Part shown: positions 7,208-13,427 of the stretch, piece by piece
Layout of the letters: the number at the start of each line of letters is the position of its first letter
Position numbering within the stretch: the stretch's first letter is position 1
Assembly (NCBI GenBank): GCA_023406915.1
Contig: JAEXTR010000140.1
Coordinates: forward strand, 1-13,427
Reading direction: 5' to 3'
Length of the DNA stretch: 13,427 nucleotides
From: Bacteroidota bacterium
GTDB taxonomy: Bacteria; Bacteroidota; Ignavibacteria; Ignavibacteriales; Ignavibacteriaceae
Program-made: the position numbers and the translations under genes
The notes under the pieces: model-generated
What the model saw: the letters and a program-made list of their open reading frames with translations, nothing else
What the model was told of the DNA's origin: nothing
Database searches by the model: none

Positions 7208-8107
7208 GTGAAAAAGCATTCTGTTATCTACCTGCTGTTGTTTTTCGGATCATTAGTCAGTGCTTCTCTCTGCCTGATTGCCTGTTCTGAGATGAGTAGC
7301 AAGGCAGAGGCGGGTACAGTTACAATAAGCAATCATACTGCAGATACAATTCGAATTTTTGCTCCGGATACGCTTGTTTTTCAGCCCCGACATTTGCCTG
7401 CTAATGATTCAGTGCTTGTTTTCCGACCTAACCCATATATTTCTGATAAAACATACCCCATGCTCTTTCTTCTCCATGGATGGTCAGGTAATTACCGTCA
7501 CTGGAGCGAGATGGTGGATTTGCAATTCTGGGCGGATTCACTTCAATTCATCATTGTTACTCCGGATGGATTGACAGACAGCTGGTACATGAACAGTCCC
7601 GTTGTGCCGAGAATGCAGTACCATACGTTTTTCTTTGAGCAGCTTTATCCAACCCTTAGGAAGAGGTATCAGGGCATAGACACCACGAACATATATATAT
7701 CAGGTTTAAGTATGGGAGGATTCGGGGCACTGCATCTGATGTTGAGGCATCCAAAATTCTTCAGAGCAGCAGGAAGTACCTCAGGCGGGGTTGATCTTTA
7801 CCCGCATAAGAAGAAGTGGGGAATGGCAAAATATATCGGAAAAAAAGAGTCGACTTACCATTCGTTGTCTCCGATAAACAACCTGCAAATAGCCGTTACG
7901 AATAAGATTCCGGTATTTATTGATTGCGGTTACGATGATGTGTTTATTGATGATCACCGGAAGCTGATCAAGAAGGTCAAGAAAGAAAACTGGGGGGAAT
8001 ATATTACCGTGAAGCTGATGCCGGGAAGCCATAATGCTGATTACTGGAAGAAATCAGTTTTGCTTCATTTTGCTTTTTACGATTCATTGTACCGAGCTTC
8101 GAGATAA
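7208..8107 (+). CDS. Lipoprotein esterase, FrmB / antigen 85 (esterase D) family
   Basis: 299 residues. The N-terminus is a lipoprotein signal: VKKHS, a hydrophobic core, then the lipobox L-I-A-C with the lipidated Cys at about residue 26. The rest is an alpha/beta-hydrolase of the putative-esterase family. It shows PMLFLLHGWSG (oxyanion region, about 84-94) and G-L-S-M-G-G with nucleophile Ser at about 168. The acid is expected in DCGYDD (second Asp position about 244) and the base is His at about 275 in PGSHNADYW. It would cleave an ester outside the cytoplasm; the substrate is unknown. GTG 7208 has GGAG 8 nt upstream and gives a proper lipoprotein signal, so it is preferred over TTG 7187. 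It converges with the SGNH gene with only 16 nt between the stops. Confidence 0.87.
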   Translation: MKKHSVIYLLLFFGSLVSASLCLIACSEMSSKAEAGTVTISNHTADTIRIFAPDTLVFQPRHLPANDSVLVFRPNPYISDKTYPMLFLLHGWSGNYRHWSEMVDLQFWADSLQFIIVTPDGLTDSWYMNSPVVPRMQYHTFFFEQLYPTLRKRYQGIDTTNIYISGLSMGGFGALHLMLRHPKFFRAAGSTSGGVDLYPHKKKWGMAKYIGKKESTYHSLSPINNLQIAVTNKIPVFIDCGYDDVFIDDHRKLIKKVKKENWGEYITVKLMPGSHNADYWKKSVLLHFAFYDSLYRASR

Positions 8108-8123
8108 CAAGAAAGCCTGCAGA

Positions 8124-9095
8124 TTATTCAAAACGGAATTTCTTTTTAATTACAGAGATAAGTAGTTCCGTAACCATTTTCCCACCTTCATTCGTCAGAT
8201 GAATGCCGTCATCCTCGCGCAACTTTACCTGCTTTTTCCCAAAAGAACCATAGGTTGTAAACTGGTCTTCTGAATTACCCAGCAAAGTAATGGTTGGAAT
8301 AAAGGTAGTGTTAGATTCTTTTCCGAGTTCCTCATTTACGATCTTTGTCAGTTTCCGCATTGAGATATCAAACCTAGGAGACTTCATAGCGGGCATTCCT
8401 AACCAAAAAACGTGTTTCGTATGAAGCACGAGGGAATCTAGGAATGAACTGACACGAGTTCTGTACATGCTATCCCACGCCTCGGTGCCATACTGATACA
8501 AGACATCCCCTGCTTTGTATCCCTGAGCATCGTTCGTACCTATCATTACGACCACAGCATCATAAGAACCTTCCCGAAAAAGTTTACTGATCTGGGCATA
8601 CCAATCAAAATAATCCATTCTGGTAAGTCCGGTTGAGTTCTTATGAAATCTTTTTGCAGCGATTTGTGAGTCAGTTTCACAATATTTTATCAGTATGTTC
8701 CCGAATCCAGGTCCCATCATGGAATCCCCCACGAGAAGCAATCGAAGGGGGCGTTTGTGAGAGTAAACAATATCCTCATTTTTAGTGGTATCAACAGTAG
8801 CAGCAGATTCAGTTGGCTGTTCATCCTGAATTACCATGCCAATCTGCTGATCAGAGGATAACTCAGGTGCCTGATTAAGTGATTGAAAACCATCTATCAG
8901 CATTTCCCGGGGTTCAGTCAGTTTGATTGTATTCGCGAAACTCTCAACCGGATATACAATTTGTGCCAGGACATTTTTTGTTTGACTCTCTTCCATTCTT
9001 TGAATTCGTCCTGAAATACCACTAATATTGAAGCAGACATTTACCAGGAATGCCGAGAAGATTATGATCAGTATTTGTTTTAGTGACATTTTCAT
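8124..9095 (-). CDS. SGNH-fold O-acetyltransferase/esterase partner of the MBOAT protein (DUF459-like)
   Basis: 323 residues. An N-terminal membrane anchor (about 6-24) is followed by a polar, Q/E/T-rich linker to about residue 113, then an SGNH domain. Block I is L-L-V-G-D-S-M-M with catalytic Ser at 125. The Asn block is M-I-G-T-N-D (Asn 188). The last block is D-D-G-I-H-L-T, with the Asp/His pair at 296/299. The domain is most like DUF459-type SGNH proteins and should face the periplasm. It directly follows an MBOAT gene, with stop and start sharing one base (TAATG). In such pairs (AlgI with AlgJ/AlgX, PatA with PatB) the SGNH partner transfers acetyl groups delivered by the MBOAT protein to a polysaccharide. 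The acceptor here is unknown; a plain hydrolase is the alternative. Confidence 0.85.
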   Translation of the reverse strand: MKMSLKQILIIIFSAFLVNVCFNISGISGRIQRMEESQTKNVLAQIVYPVESFANTIKLTEPREMLIDGFQSLNQAPELSSDQQIGMVIQDEQPTESAATVDTTKNEDIVYSHKRPLRLLLVGDSMMGPGFGNILIKYCETDSQIAAKRFHKNSTGLTRMDYFDWYAQISKLFREGSYDAVVVMIGTNDAQGYKAGDVLYQYGTEAWDSMYRTRVSSFLDSLVLHTKHVFWLGMPAMKSPRFDISMRKLTKIVNEELGKESNTTFIPTITLLGNSEDQFTTYGSFGKKQVKLREDDGIHLTNEGGKMVTELLISVIKKKFRFE

Positions 9096-10501
9096 TAAAA
9101 ACTAAAATAAATGAATGGTGCAATACCTTCTGGTCCGAACGCATCCAGAAGAATAATTAAAAATCCAAGTGCTAATCCCTGCACTACCGGAGGAAGGCTA
9201 CCAAATCTATCCTGTATCATATCGCCCCAATGTAGCGGGATGAAATTGATGCCTAAAGCCACAAAAAGAATAATCAGATTAAATGGGGTTGCGTGCAAGG
9301 ATGATCCCGAAAAATTCATTAAAGTTGCAAACGTGCCCGAAGCGATATCCAAGTCGGTTGCAAAAAAGACAACCCAGCTAAATGCGATGAGGTGGAATGT
9401 AACGAACCATTGTAGATATGCTACGAGGCGGTATTTATTGGGTGCGCCTGGATTAATGTTTAAGAGAAATCTTTCTATAAAAATAAAGACACCGAGCATA
9501 CTACCCCAAATGATGAAGTTCCATGAAGCTCCGTGCCACAATCCGCTAATAAAAAAAGTAAGTAAAAGTGCCAAAACTGTTCCGGCTGTTTGAAGGCTCC
9601 GGAATTTCAATTGCAGAGGCGTAAAAACATAATCTAGCAGCCAGGTGGAGAGTGAAATGTGCCAGCGGCGCCAAAAATCCTGCACACTGAGCGCCCGGTA
9701 AGGCTGATTGAAATTATCCGGATATCTGAATCCAAACAAGAGTGCAATGCCTATGGCGATGTCACTGTATCCACTGAAGTCCACGTAAATCTGTGCGGTA
9801 AATCCATATACGGCCAGCAGTACGTCAAGTGAACTATACAATTCAGGTGCTTCAAACACCGGGACTACAAGGTTTTGTGAGAGATAATGCGCCAGGATCA
9901 CCTTTTTAAAAAGACCTGATGCGATCAGGAAAAATGCTTTACCTGAGTCAATAGTATGAGGGGCGGGCTCCTGTAACTGTTCAAAAAAGAGAGCAGGTCT
10001 GATTATAGGACCAGCTGCAATCTGGGGGAAGAACGTGACATAACAGAGGACATCCCAAAATCTAGCCGGGGATTCAAAGGATTCCCGGTTCATTTCGATC
10101 AGGTATGCGAGAGACTGAAAGGTAAAAAATGAAATGCCTACAGGGAGTATTGTTTCGATGTAGGGAATGGCAACAAATCCAAAAAGGGAATTCACAGTTC
10201 CTGCAGTAAAACCAAAATACTTCAAAATAAAAAGAGGCAGAAGGAGCAGGAATGCCCCGGTTATAAAGATGATTCTTCTGAGAGTGGGTGCAGTTTCATA
10301 AAAAAGAAGCTGACCGAATGTATAACTGATTACAGGAATAAAAAGGAGGAGGAGGAGGTACTCAAGAGACCAGGATGCATAGAATAGAAAAGAGACGAAA
10401 ACAAAAAAATACTTACGATAACTCTGAATAGCCGGGATCAGTGCATATAGAGCATACACTGCCACAAAAAAGAGAAAAAAATCAAGTGTAGGGAAAAGCA
10501 A
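9095..10501 (-). CDS. MBOAT-family O-acyltransferase (AlgI/PatA-like)
   Basis: 468 residues with about ten or more hydrophobic helices. Typical AlgI-type blocks appear in order: MLFPTLDFFLFF at the N-terminus, PVGISFFTFQSLAY (120-133), FFPQIAAGPI (157-166), DFSGYSDIAIG (241-251) and DFWRRWHISLSTW (275-287, His 281). The invariant His is at 323 in SGLWHGASWNF. Family knowledge: these inner-membrane proteins take acetyl groups from the cytoplasm and pass them to an SGNH partner for polysaccharide O-acetylation. The start is TTG 10501; the N-terminal residues match the family exactly from there, no ATG lies nearby, and GGAAG sits 7 nt upstream. The gene overlaps its SGNH partner by one base. No polysaccharide synthase or glycosyltransferase gene is in the window. 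Confidence 0.92.
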   Translation of the reverse strand: MLFPTLDFFLFFVAVYALYALIPAIQSYRKYFFVFVSFLFYASWSLEYLLLLLFIPVISYTFGQLLFYETAPTLRRIIFITGAFLLLLPLFILKYFGFTAGTVNSLFGFVAIPYIETILPVGISFFTFQSLAYLIEMNRESFESPARFWDVLCYVTFFPQIAAGPIIRPALFFEQLQEPAPHTIDSGKAFFLIASGLFKKVILAHYLSQNLVVPVFEAPELYSSLDVLLAVYGFTAQIYVDFSGYSDIAIGIALLFGFRYPDNFNQPYRALSVQDFWRRWHISLSTWLLDYVFTPLQLKFRSLQTAGTVLALLLTFFISGLWHGASWNFIIWGSMLGVFIFIERFLLNINPGAPNKYRLVAYLQWFVTFHLIAFSWVVFFATDLDIASGTFATLMNFSGSSLHATPFNLIILFVALGINFIPLHWGDMIQDRFGSLPPVVQGLALGFLIILLDAFGPEGIAPFIYFSF

Positions 10502-10537
10502 TCCTTTTCTTCCGGCTGATTGTTGTATTAATTCGAT

Positions 10538-10569
10538 GCAATTTACTTATATGAGGGAAAACAGCCAAA
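10538..10569 (-). promoter_or_regulatory. FCB-type promoter of the MBOAT-SGNH operon
   Basis: On the minus strand TTTG (10569-10566) lies 20 nt upstream of TAAATTGC (10545-10538), a partial TAnnTTTG match. It falls in the 71 nt gap after rsmI and would start transcription about 30 nt before the TTG start. The -33 and the spacing are good; the -7 lacks two consensus bases. Confidence 0.4.
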
Positions 10570-10572
10570 CAC

Positions 10573-11253
10573 TTATTCAGAGCGCTGTACAAATCCCATA
10601 CTGGCGATGATGATCACGAACTCACCTTTGGGAGGATGTTCAATGAAGTGTTTCAGTAAATGCTCCGGAGATCCACGCAGTACCTCTTCGAAATGCTTTG
10701 TCAATTCTCGGCAGACTGTTATCTGCCGTTCAGGCATATACTGGCAGAGCTCCTCAAGAAGCTTCATTACTCTAAATGGAGATTCATACAAGACGATTGT
10801 GCGTTCTTCTGCTGCAAGTTCCTGGAGTTGTTTTTGCCTTCCTTTTTTCTGGGGGAGGAAGCCCTCAAATACAAATGCGTCGGTGGGGAGGCCTGAAACT
10901 GAGAGTGCTGCGGTGACAGCACTTGCCCCGGGTATGGGAATAACCTTAATTCCCGCAAGATGTACAGCATTCACGAGCCTAACGCCAGGATCAGAGATAC
11001 CCGGTGTTCCATTATCAGTAATCAATGCACCGGTCTCACCCGCCTGTAAGCGATCGATGATAATTTCTGCTTTTCCGGATTCATTCTGAGCATTCAGTGA
11101 ATAGAGTGGTTTACTAATCTCAAAGTGTCGGAGCAGGTTTCCGGATACTCTTGTGTCTTCACACAAGATGAAGTCGGCATCTTTCAAGACCTCCAAAGCA
11201 CGGAGGGTGATATCTTTCAGATTACCAATAGGTGTAGCGACAATGTAGAGCAT
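10573..11253 (-). CDS. rsmI: 16S rRNA (cytidine(1402)-2'-O)-methyltransferase
   Basis: 226 residues of the tetrapyrrole-methylase fold. The N-terminal YIVATPIGNLKDITLRA (3-19), CEDTR (31-35), the ALITDNGTPGISDPG loop (76-90) and PIPGASA (106-112) are the hallmark blocks of RsmI. The enzyme uses S-adenosylmethionine to 2'-O-methylate C1402 in the decoding centre of 16S rRNA. E. coli RsmI has about 286 residues. This shorter form ends soon after the core methylase domain (final strand EFVIIIASM) and lacks the C-terminal extension, a length I recall as usual in the FCB group. The start ATG has GAAGAG 6 nt upstream. A terminator lies just before the gene, so its promoter must overlap that terminator, or expression relies on read-through. 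Confidence 0.93.
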   Translation of the reverse strand: MLYIVATPIGNLKDITLRALEVLKDADFILCEDTRVSGNLLRHFEISKPLYSLNAQNESGKAEIIIDRLQAGETGALITDNGTPGISDPGVRLVNAVHLAGIKVIPIPGASAVTAALSVSGLPTDAFVFEGFLPQKKGRQKQLQELAAEERTIVLYESPFRVMKLLEELCQYMPERQITVCRELTKHFEEVLRGSPEHLLKHFIEHPPKGEFVIIIASMGFVQRSE

Positions 11254-11275
11254 AGTTATCTCTTCAGGATTCTCT

Positions 11276-11314
11276 AAAACAACTGCGGCTCCCGTTGGGG
11301 GAGCCGCGCGTTGT
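11276..11314 (-). terminator. Intrinsic terminator of the lysine aminotransferase gene
   Basis: A perfect 9 bp GC-rich stem (GCGGCTCCC 11285-11293 with GGGAGCCGC 11299-11307, loop of 5) is extended by ACAAC (11279-11283) pairing with GTTGT (11310-11314) across a small internal loop. On the minus strand the stem ends in GTTGTTTT, a short U-run. It lies about 30 nt after the aminotransferase stop and ends 22 nt before rsmI. Confidence 0.85.
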
Positions 11315-11344
11315 GCAAGTAACTTAAAGGCCTAAAATTAAGGT

Positions 11345-12676
11345 TTATTTATTCAGTAAAGTTAATACATCTCTGATAATATTCAAACCCTTATCCAGCA
11401 TTGGCTGGTCAACGATCAGTGGTGTGCGGAAGCGGATTGATTTTACGCCACAACCCAATATAGCCAGACGCCGCGAGTATGCCTCGTTCAGGAACTGCGA
11501 ACGAATCTGAGGAGTTGGCAGATCAATAGACGCCCAAAGTCCAAGGCCGCGGGCATTTGTCAGGAGTTTAGGGAATTCGGTTTGAAGCTGGTTGAGCTGA
11601 CCAAGCAGATACTCACCCTGGATTCTAGCATTTTCAACCAGATTATCTTCTATCATGACTTCCATAATCTTGGTACAACGAACCATATCGGTGAAGTTTC
11701 CACCCCAGGTAGAATTAATTCTGCTGGAGATTTTGAAACAATGGTCTTCGACTTCATCGAGACGTGCTGAAGCCATGATTCCACATACCTGAGTCTTCTT
11801 TCCGAAGGAAAGGATATCGGGCATAACGTAGTATTCGGATGCCCACATTTTACCGGTCATACCAAATCCAGTCTGGACCTCATCGAACATCAACAGGATA
11901 TCGTGCTCATCACAGATATCGCGCAGTTTTTGCAGGAATTCCTTACGGAACATATTATCTCCGCCTTCACCCTGAATCGGCTCAATGATGATAACTGCAA
12001 TATCGTCCTTATTCGCATTGATTGCGGTATAGATCTCATCTATTGCCATTTTCTCGAGTGCGAGCACTTCGTTCAGATGATCTTCAAGCGGGAAGGTGAT
12101 CTTGGGATTTGTGACACGTGGCCAGTCAAATTTTGGGAAATGCATCGTTTTGGTTGGGTCTGTATTGGTCAGGGAGAGGGTATACCCCGTTCTGCCATGG
12201 AATGATTCTCTGAAATGAAGTACCTGATGACCCCTTTCAGTTTTGTAGCCTTTCTGGTAGTTTTTTCTGATTTTCCAGTCGAAAGCTACTTTAATGCCAT
12301 TTTCATTTGCTACGGATCCGCCTTCAACAAAGAAGAGGTATTTGAAGTGATCTGGTTTTGCAAAGCGACCAAAGAGGTCAACGAACTCTGCCATTTCTTC
12401 AGTATAGACATCGGAATTTGATGGTTTGTTCAGTGCAACTTTTCCAATTTTCTCAATAAACTCAGGGGCGTTGAGTTTTGGATGATTCATGCCAAGAGCT
12501 TGTGATGCAAAGAAAGAGAAGAAATCAACATATGACTCACCGGTACGGGCATCAACCAGGTTCAGACCCTGACTCTTTTTCAGGTCCAGAACCATATCGA
12601 AACCATCAGCGAGAATGTATTTTGCAAGAGTGCTGTGCACTACCTGCGGTTTAATAATATGGGGTGTAATACTCAT
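11345..12676 (-). CDS. lat: L-lysine 6-aminotransferase (lysine epsilon-aminotransferase)
   Basis: About 443 residues, a class III PLP aminotransferase. Visible blocks are FFSFFASQALGMNHP near residue 55, a phosphate-binding F-V-E-G-G-S-V-A-N-E-N region near 116-126, HGRTGYTLSLTNT near 160-172, IIIEPIQGEGGD near 229-240, LMFDEVQTGFG with the pyridine-contacting Asp at about 265, and SFGKKTQVCG. The Schiff-base Lys is one of the pair after FG (about 293). The SFGKKTQVCG and ALGMNHP wording is characteristic of Lat rather than ornithine or GABA aminotransferases. Reaction: L-lysine plus 2-oxoglutarate gives 2-aminoadipate 6-semialdehyde plus glutamate. Start: ATG 12676 has GGAGG 5-6 nt upstream; the longer reading from 12688 would use that GGAGG as codons. 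No lysine-pathway partner gene is adjacent. Confidence 0.93.
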   Translation of the reverse strand: MSITPHIIKPQVVHSTLAKYILADGFDMVLDLKKSQGLNLVDARTGESYVDFFSFFASQALGMNHPKLNAPEFIEKIGKVALNKPSNSDVYTEEMAEFVDLFGRFAKPDHFKYLFFVEGGSVANENGIKVAFDWKIRKNYQKGYKTERGHQVLHFRESFHGRTGYTLSLTNTDPTKTMHFPKFDWPRVTNPKITFPLEDHLNEVLALEKMAIDEIYTAINANKDDIAVIIIEPIQGEGGDNMFRKEFLQKLRDICDEHDILLMFDEVQTGFGMTGKMWASEYYVMPDILSFGKKTQVCGIMASARLDEVEDHCFKISSRINSTWGGNFTDMVRCTKIMEVMIEDNLVENARIQGEYLLGQLNQLQTEFPKLLTNARGLGLWASIDLPTPQIRSQFLNEAYSRRLAILGCGVKSIRFRTPLIVDQPMLDKGLNIIRDVLTLLNK

Positions 12677-12680
12677 ATTA

Positions 12681-12686
12681 TCCTCC
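12681..12686 (-). promoter_or_regulatory. Ribosome binding site that sets the lat start
   Basis: GGAGGA on the minus strand lies about 5 nt before ATG 12676. The upstream in-frame ATG at 12688 immediately precedes this site (ATGGAGG), so it is poorly placed to be a start. Confidence 0.75.
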
Positions 12687-12710
12687 ATTGATTCATTTTT
12701 GTGATATTTG

Positions 12711-12739
12711 AAAATTTACGCCCGTCTCAGCGGGAGCAA
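12711..12739 (-). promoter_or_regulatory. Candidate promoter of lat
   Basis: On the minus strand TTG (12739-12737) lies 18 nt upstream of TAAATTTT (12718-12711), which fits TAnnTTTG except for the final base. The start of transcription would be near 12705, about 30 nt before ATG 12676. Confidence 0.4.
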
Positions 12740-12988
12740 TAGTAAAAACTTGTGATCAGGAAAGAAAGGGGGGAGGTATCCTTAGAAGACATTTTCGAAT
12801 TGAGAGACGAAGTAACTGCGGAGGTTCTTCAATCCAGCAACTATGTAGAAGCGCGAATATCGCATTGGGTCTTTCTGTTATCTTGCTGCAAAAATACCAA
12901 TTACGCAGGATTATTACAAGATTAAATATTTTTTCTGGATTTGCCAGAATTGAGTGTGCCGATGAGAAATAAAAACATTAAAAAATTA

Positions 12989-13018
12989 TTGATCTTTTCT
13001 TAAAACTTAGTAATTTAA
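12989..13018 (+). promoter_or_regulatory. Candidate promoter of the edge gene
   Basis: TTG (12989-12991) lies 19 nt before TAATTTAA (13011-13018), a partial match to TAnnTTTG with two misses. It would start transcription near 13025, about 33 nt ahead of ATG 13058. Confidence 0.35.
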
Positions 13019-13057
13019 TGATACAGATGCTGCATTTCCCCTAATAACCGGACGTAA

Positions 13058-13427
13058 ATGAAAAAGCTGTTTTATAACATCCAGACACTTATCATTCTGG
13101 CTCTCATACTCGGCGCACTTTTTGGCGCACTCTTCAATATTGATCAGTCCACGATAATCATCAAACACAAATCGCAACCCAAAGGAGACGGTGTGCTGAT
13201 TTCAGAATGGAGTCAGTTTTTGTTGGTAGTGGACAAAACGGATACAATAAGGTTTGCCGGTGGAGAACTTCTTGCAATACAATCCAAGATAAAGGAGTTA
13301 AAGAAGGCAGATGCAGATATTACTGTTGCGGTGAAAGAGGCAAAAATCGGCGAAGAGGGGGTTTTCCAAATTTCAGTTGTCATTGACGGAGTCACGGGCA
13401 GTGGAAGGGTTGAGACCGCAGCTACTT
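13058..13427 (+). CDS. Membrane-anchored protein, 3' end beyond window
   Basis: An open frame runs from ATG 13058 to the window edge with no stop (123 complete codons). It was too incomplete to be found by a stop-to-stop search. It begins with MKKLFYN and one strongly hydrophobic stretch (about residues 10-26, L-I-I-L-A-L-I-L-G-A-L-F-G-A-L-F). A mixed alpha/beta polar region follows, with GGELLAIQSKIKELKKADADI and a strand-rich VFQISVVIDG; these would lie outside the cytoplasm. I do not recognise the family with confidence. The first 30 residues recall the N-terminus of dicarboxylate/amino acid:cation symporters, which would imply more membrane helices beyond the edge, but an anchored periplasmic protein fits equally well. 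Codon use looks like its neighbours. Confidence 0.65.
   Translation, partial: MKKLFYNIQTLIILALILGALFGALFNIDQSTIIIKHKSQPKGDGVLISEWSQFLLVVDKTDTIRFAGGELLAIQSKIKELKKADADITVAVKEAKIGEEGVFQISVVIDGVTGSGRVETAAT

Larger units (their letters stand above)
12689..13057. other. Intergenic region with divergent promoters and doubtful small ORFs
   Basis: This gap of about 370 nt separates lat from the next, divergent gene. Its outer parts hold the two promoter candidates listed separately. Its middle, 12752-12925, is less AT-rich than the right part and has a GTG-started plus-strand frame of 57 residues (12752-12925). On the minus strand an ATG-started frame of 27 residues (12865-12782) overlaps it. Neither has a good ribosome binding site or a domain I recognise. 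No clear strong hairpin or riboswitch is seen. It could be a gene remnant, a dispersed repeat copy or plain spacer. Confidence 0.4.

Noticed and set aside
9111..9593. Plus-strand 160-residue frame opposite the MBOAT gene
   Set aside because: It is a shadow of a clearly conserved membrane enzyme; its product is basic and shows no domain.
10607..11089. Plus-strand 160-residue frame opposite rsmI
   Set aside because: It is a shadow of rsmI, whose motifs on the minus strand are unmistakable.
12719..12736. CCCG/CGGG inverted repeat upstream of lat
   Set aside because: Four pairs within a promoter spacer are expected by chance.

Overview
The window looks like chromosomal DNA from a bacterium of the Bacteroidota/Chlorobiota/Ignavibacteria (FCB) group. 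This is inferred from three things: recurrent promoter-like elements of the TAnnTTTG (-7) / TTG (-33) type with 18-20 nt spacers, gene families and wording typical of that group, and weak Shine-Dalgarno sites at many starts. The closest lineage cannot be fixed without database comparison. I see no mobile element, CRISPR array, rRNA or phage gene.

Layout. (1) 65-155, minus: a tRNA-Ser(CGA) gene with its own FCB-type promoter. (2) 262-1542, plus: a DUF2461 protein and a four-helix membrane protein of unknown function. (3) 1573-7126, plus: a TetR-family regulator with a palindrome overlapping its promoter, a terminator/attenuator hairpin, and a tight four-gene export operon: TolC-like outer-membrane channel, HlyD-like adaptor and two homologous ABC-2 type permeases. 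No ATPase gene is present. (4) 7208-8107, plus: a lipoprotein esterase of the FrmB/antigen-85 type. (5) 8124-10501, minus: a coupled MBOAT acyltransferase and SGNH protein, the classic pair for O-acetylating an extracytoplasmic polymer. (6) 10573-11253, minus: rsmI, encoding the 16S rRNA 2'-O-methyltransferase. (7) 11345-12676, minus: L-lysine 6-aminotransferase, followed by a convincing terminator. (8) 12689-13057: a gap of about 370 nt holding two divergent promoter candidates and two small ORFs of doubtful status. (9) 13058-end, plus: the start of a membrane-anchored protein cut by the window edge.

How the genes work together. The channel, adaptor and two permeases would make a trans-envelope export machine under the TetR regulator, whose sequence looks like the FadR (fatty-acyl-responsive) branch. 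Its ATPase would have to come from elsewhere, or the permeases work in an unusual way. The MBOAT/SGNH pair would move acetyl groups across the inner membrane and onto a surface polymer. The convergent lipoprotein esterase could act on a surface ester, but that link is speculative. rsmI, tRNA-Ser and the lysine aminotransferase are housekeeping or metabolic genes.

The region is mostly ordinary. The best leads are the ATPase-less exporter, its regulatory sites, and the unexplained 12.7-13.1 kb intergenic stretch. Several starts differ from the longest reading frame (262 GTG, 2335, 3797, 7208 GTG, 12676), and two start at TTG (5963 and 10501 minus).
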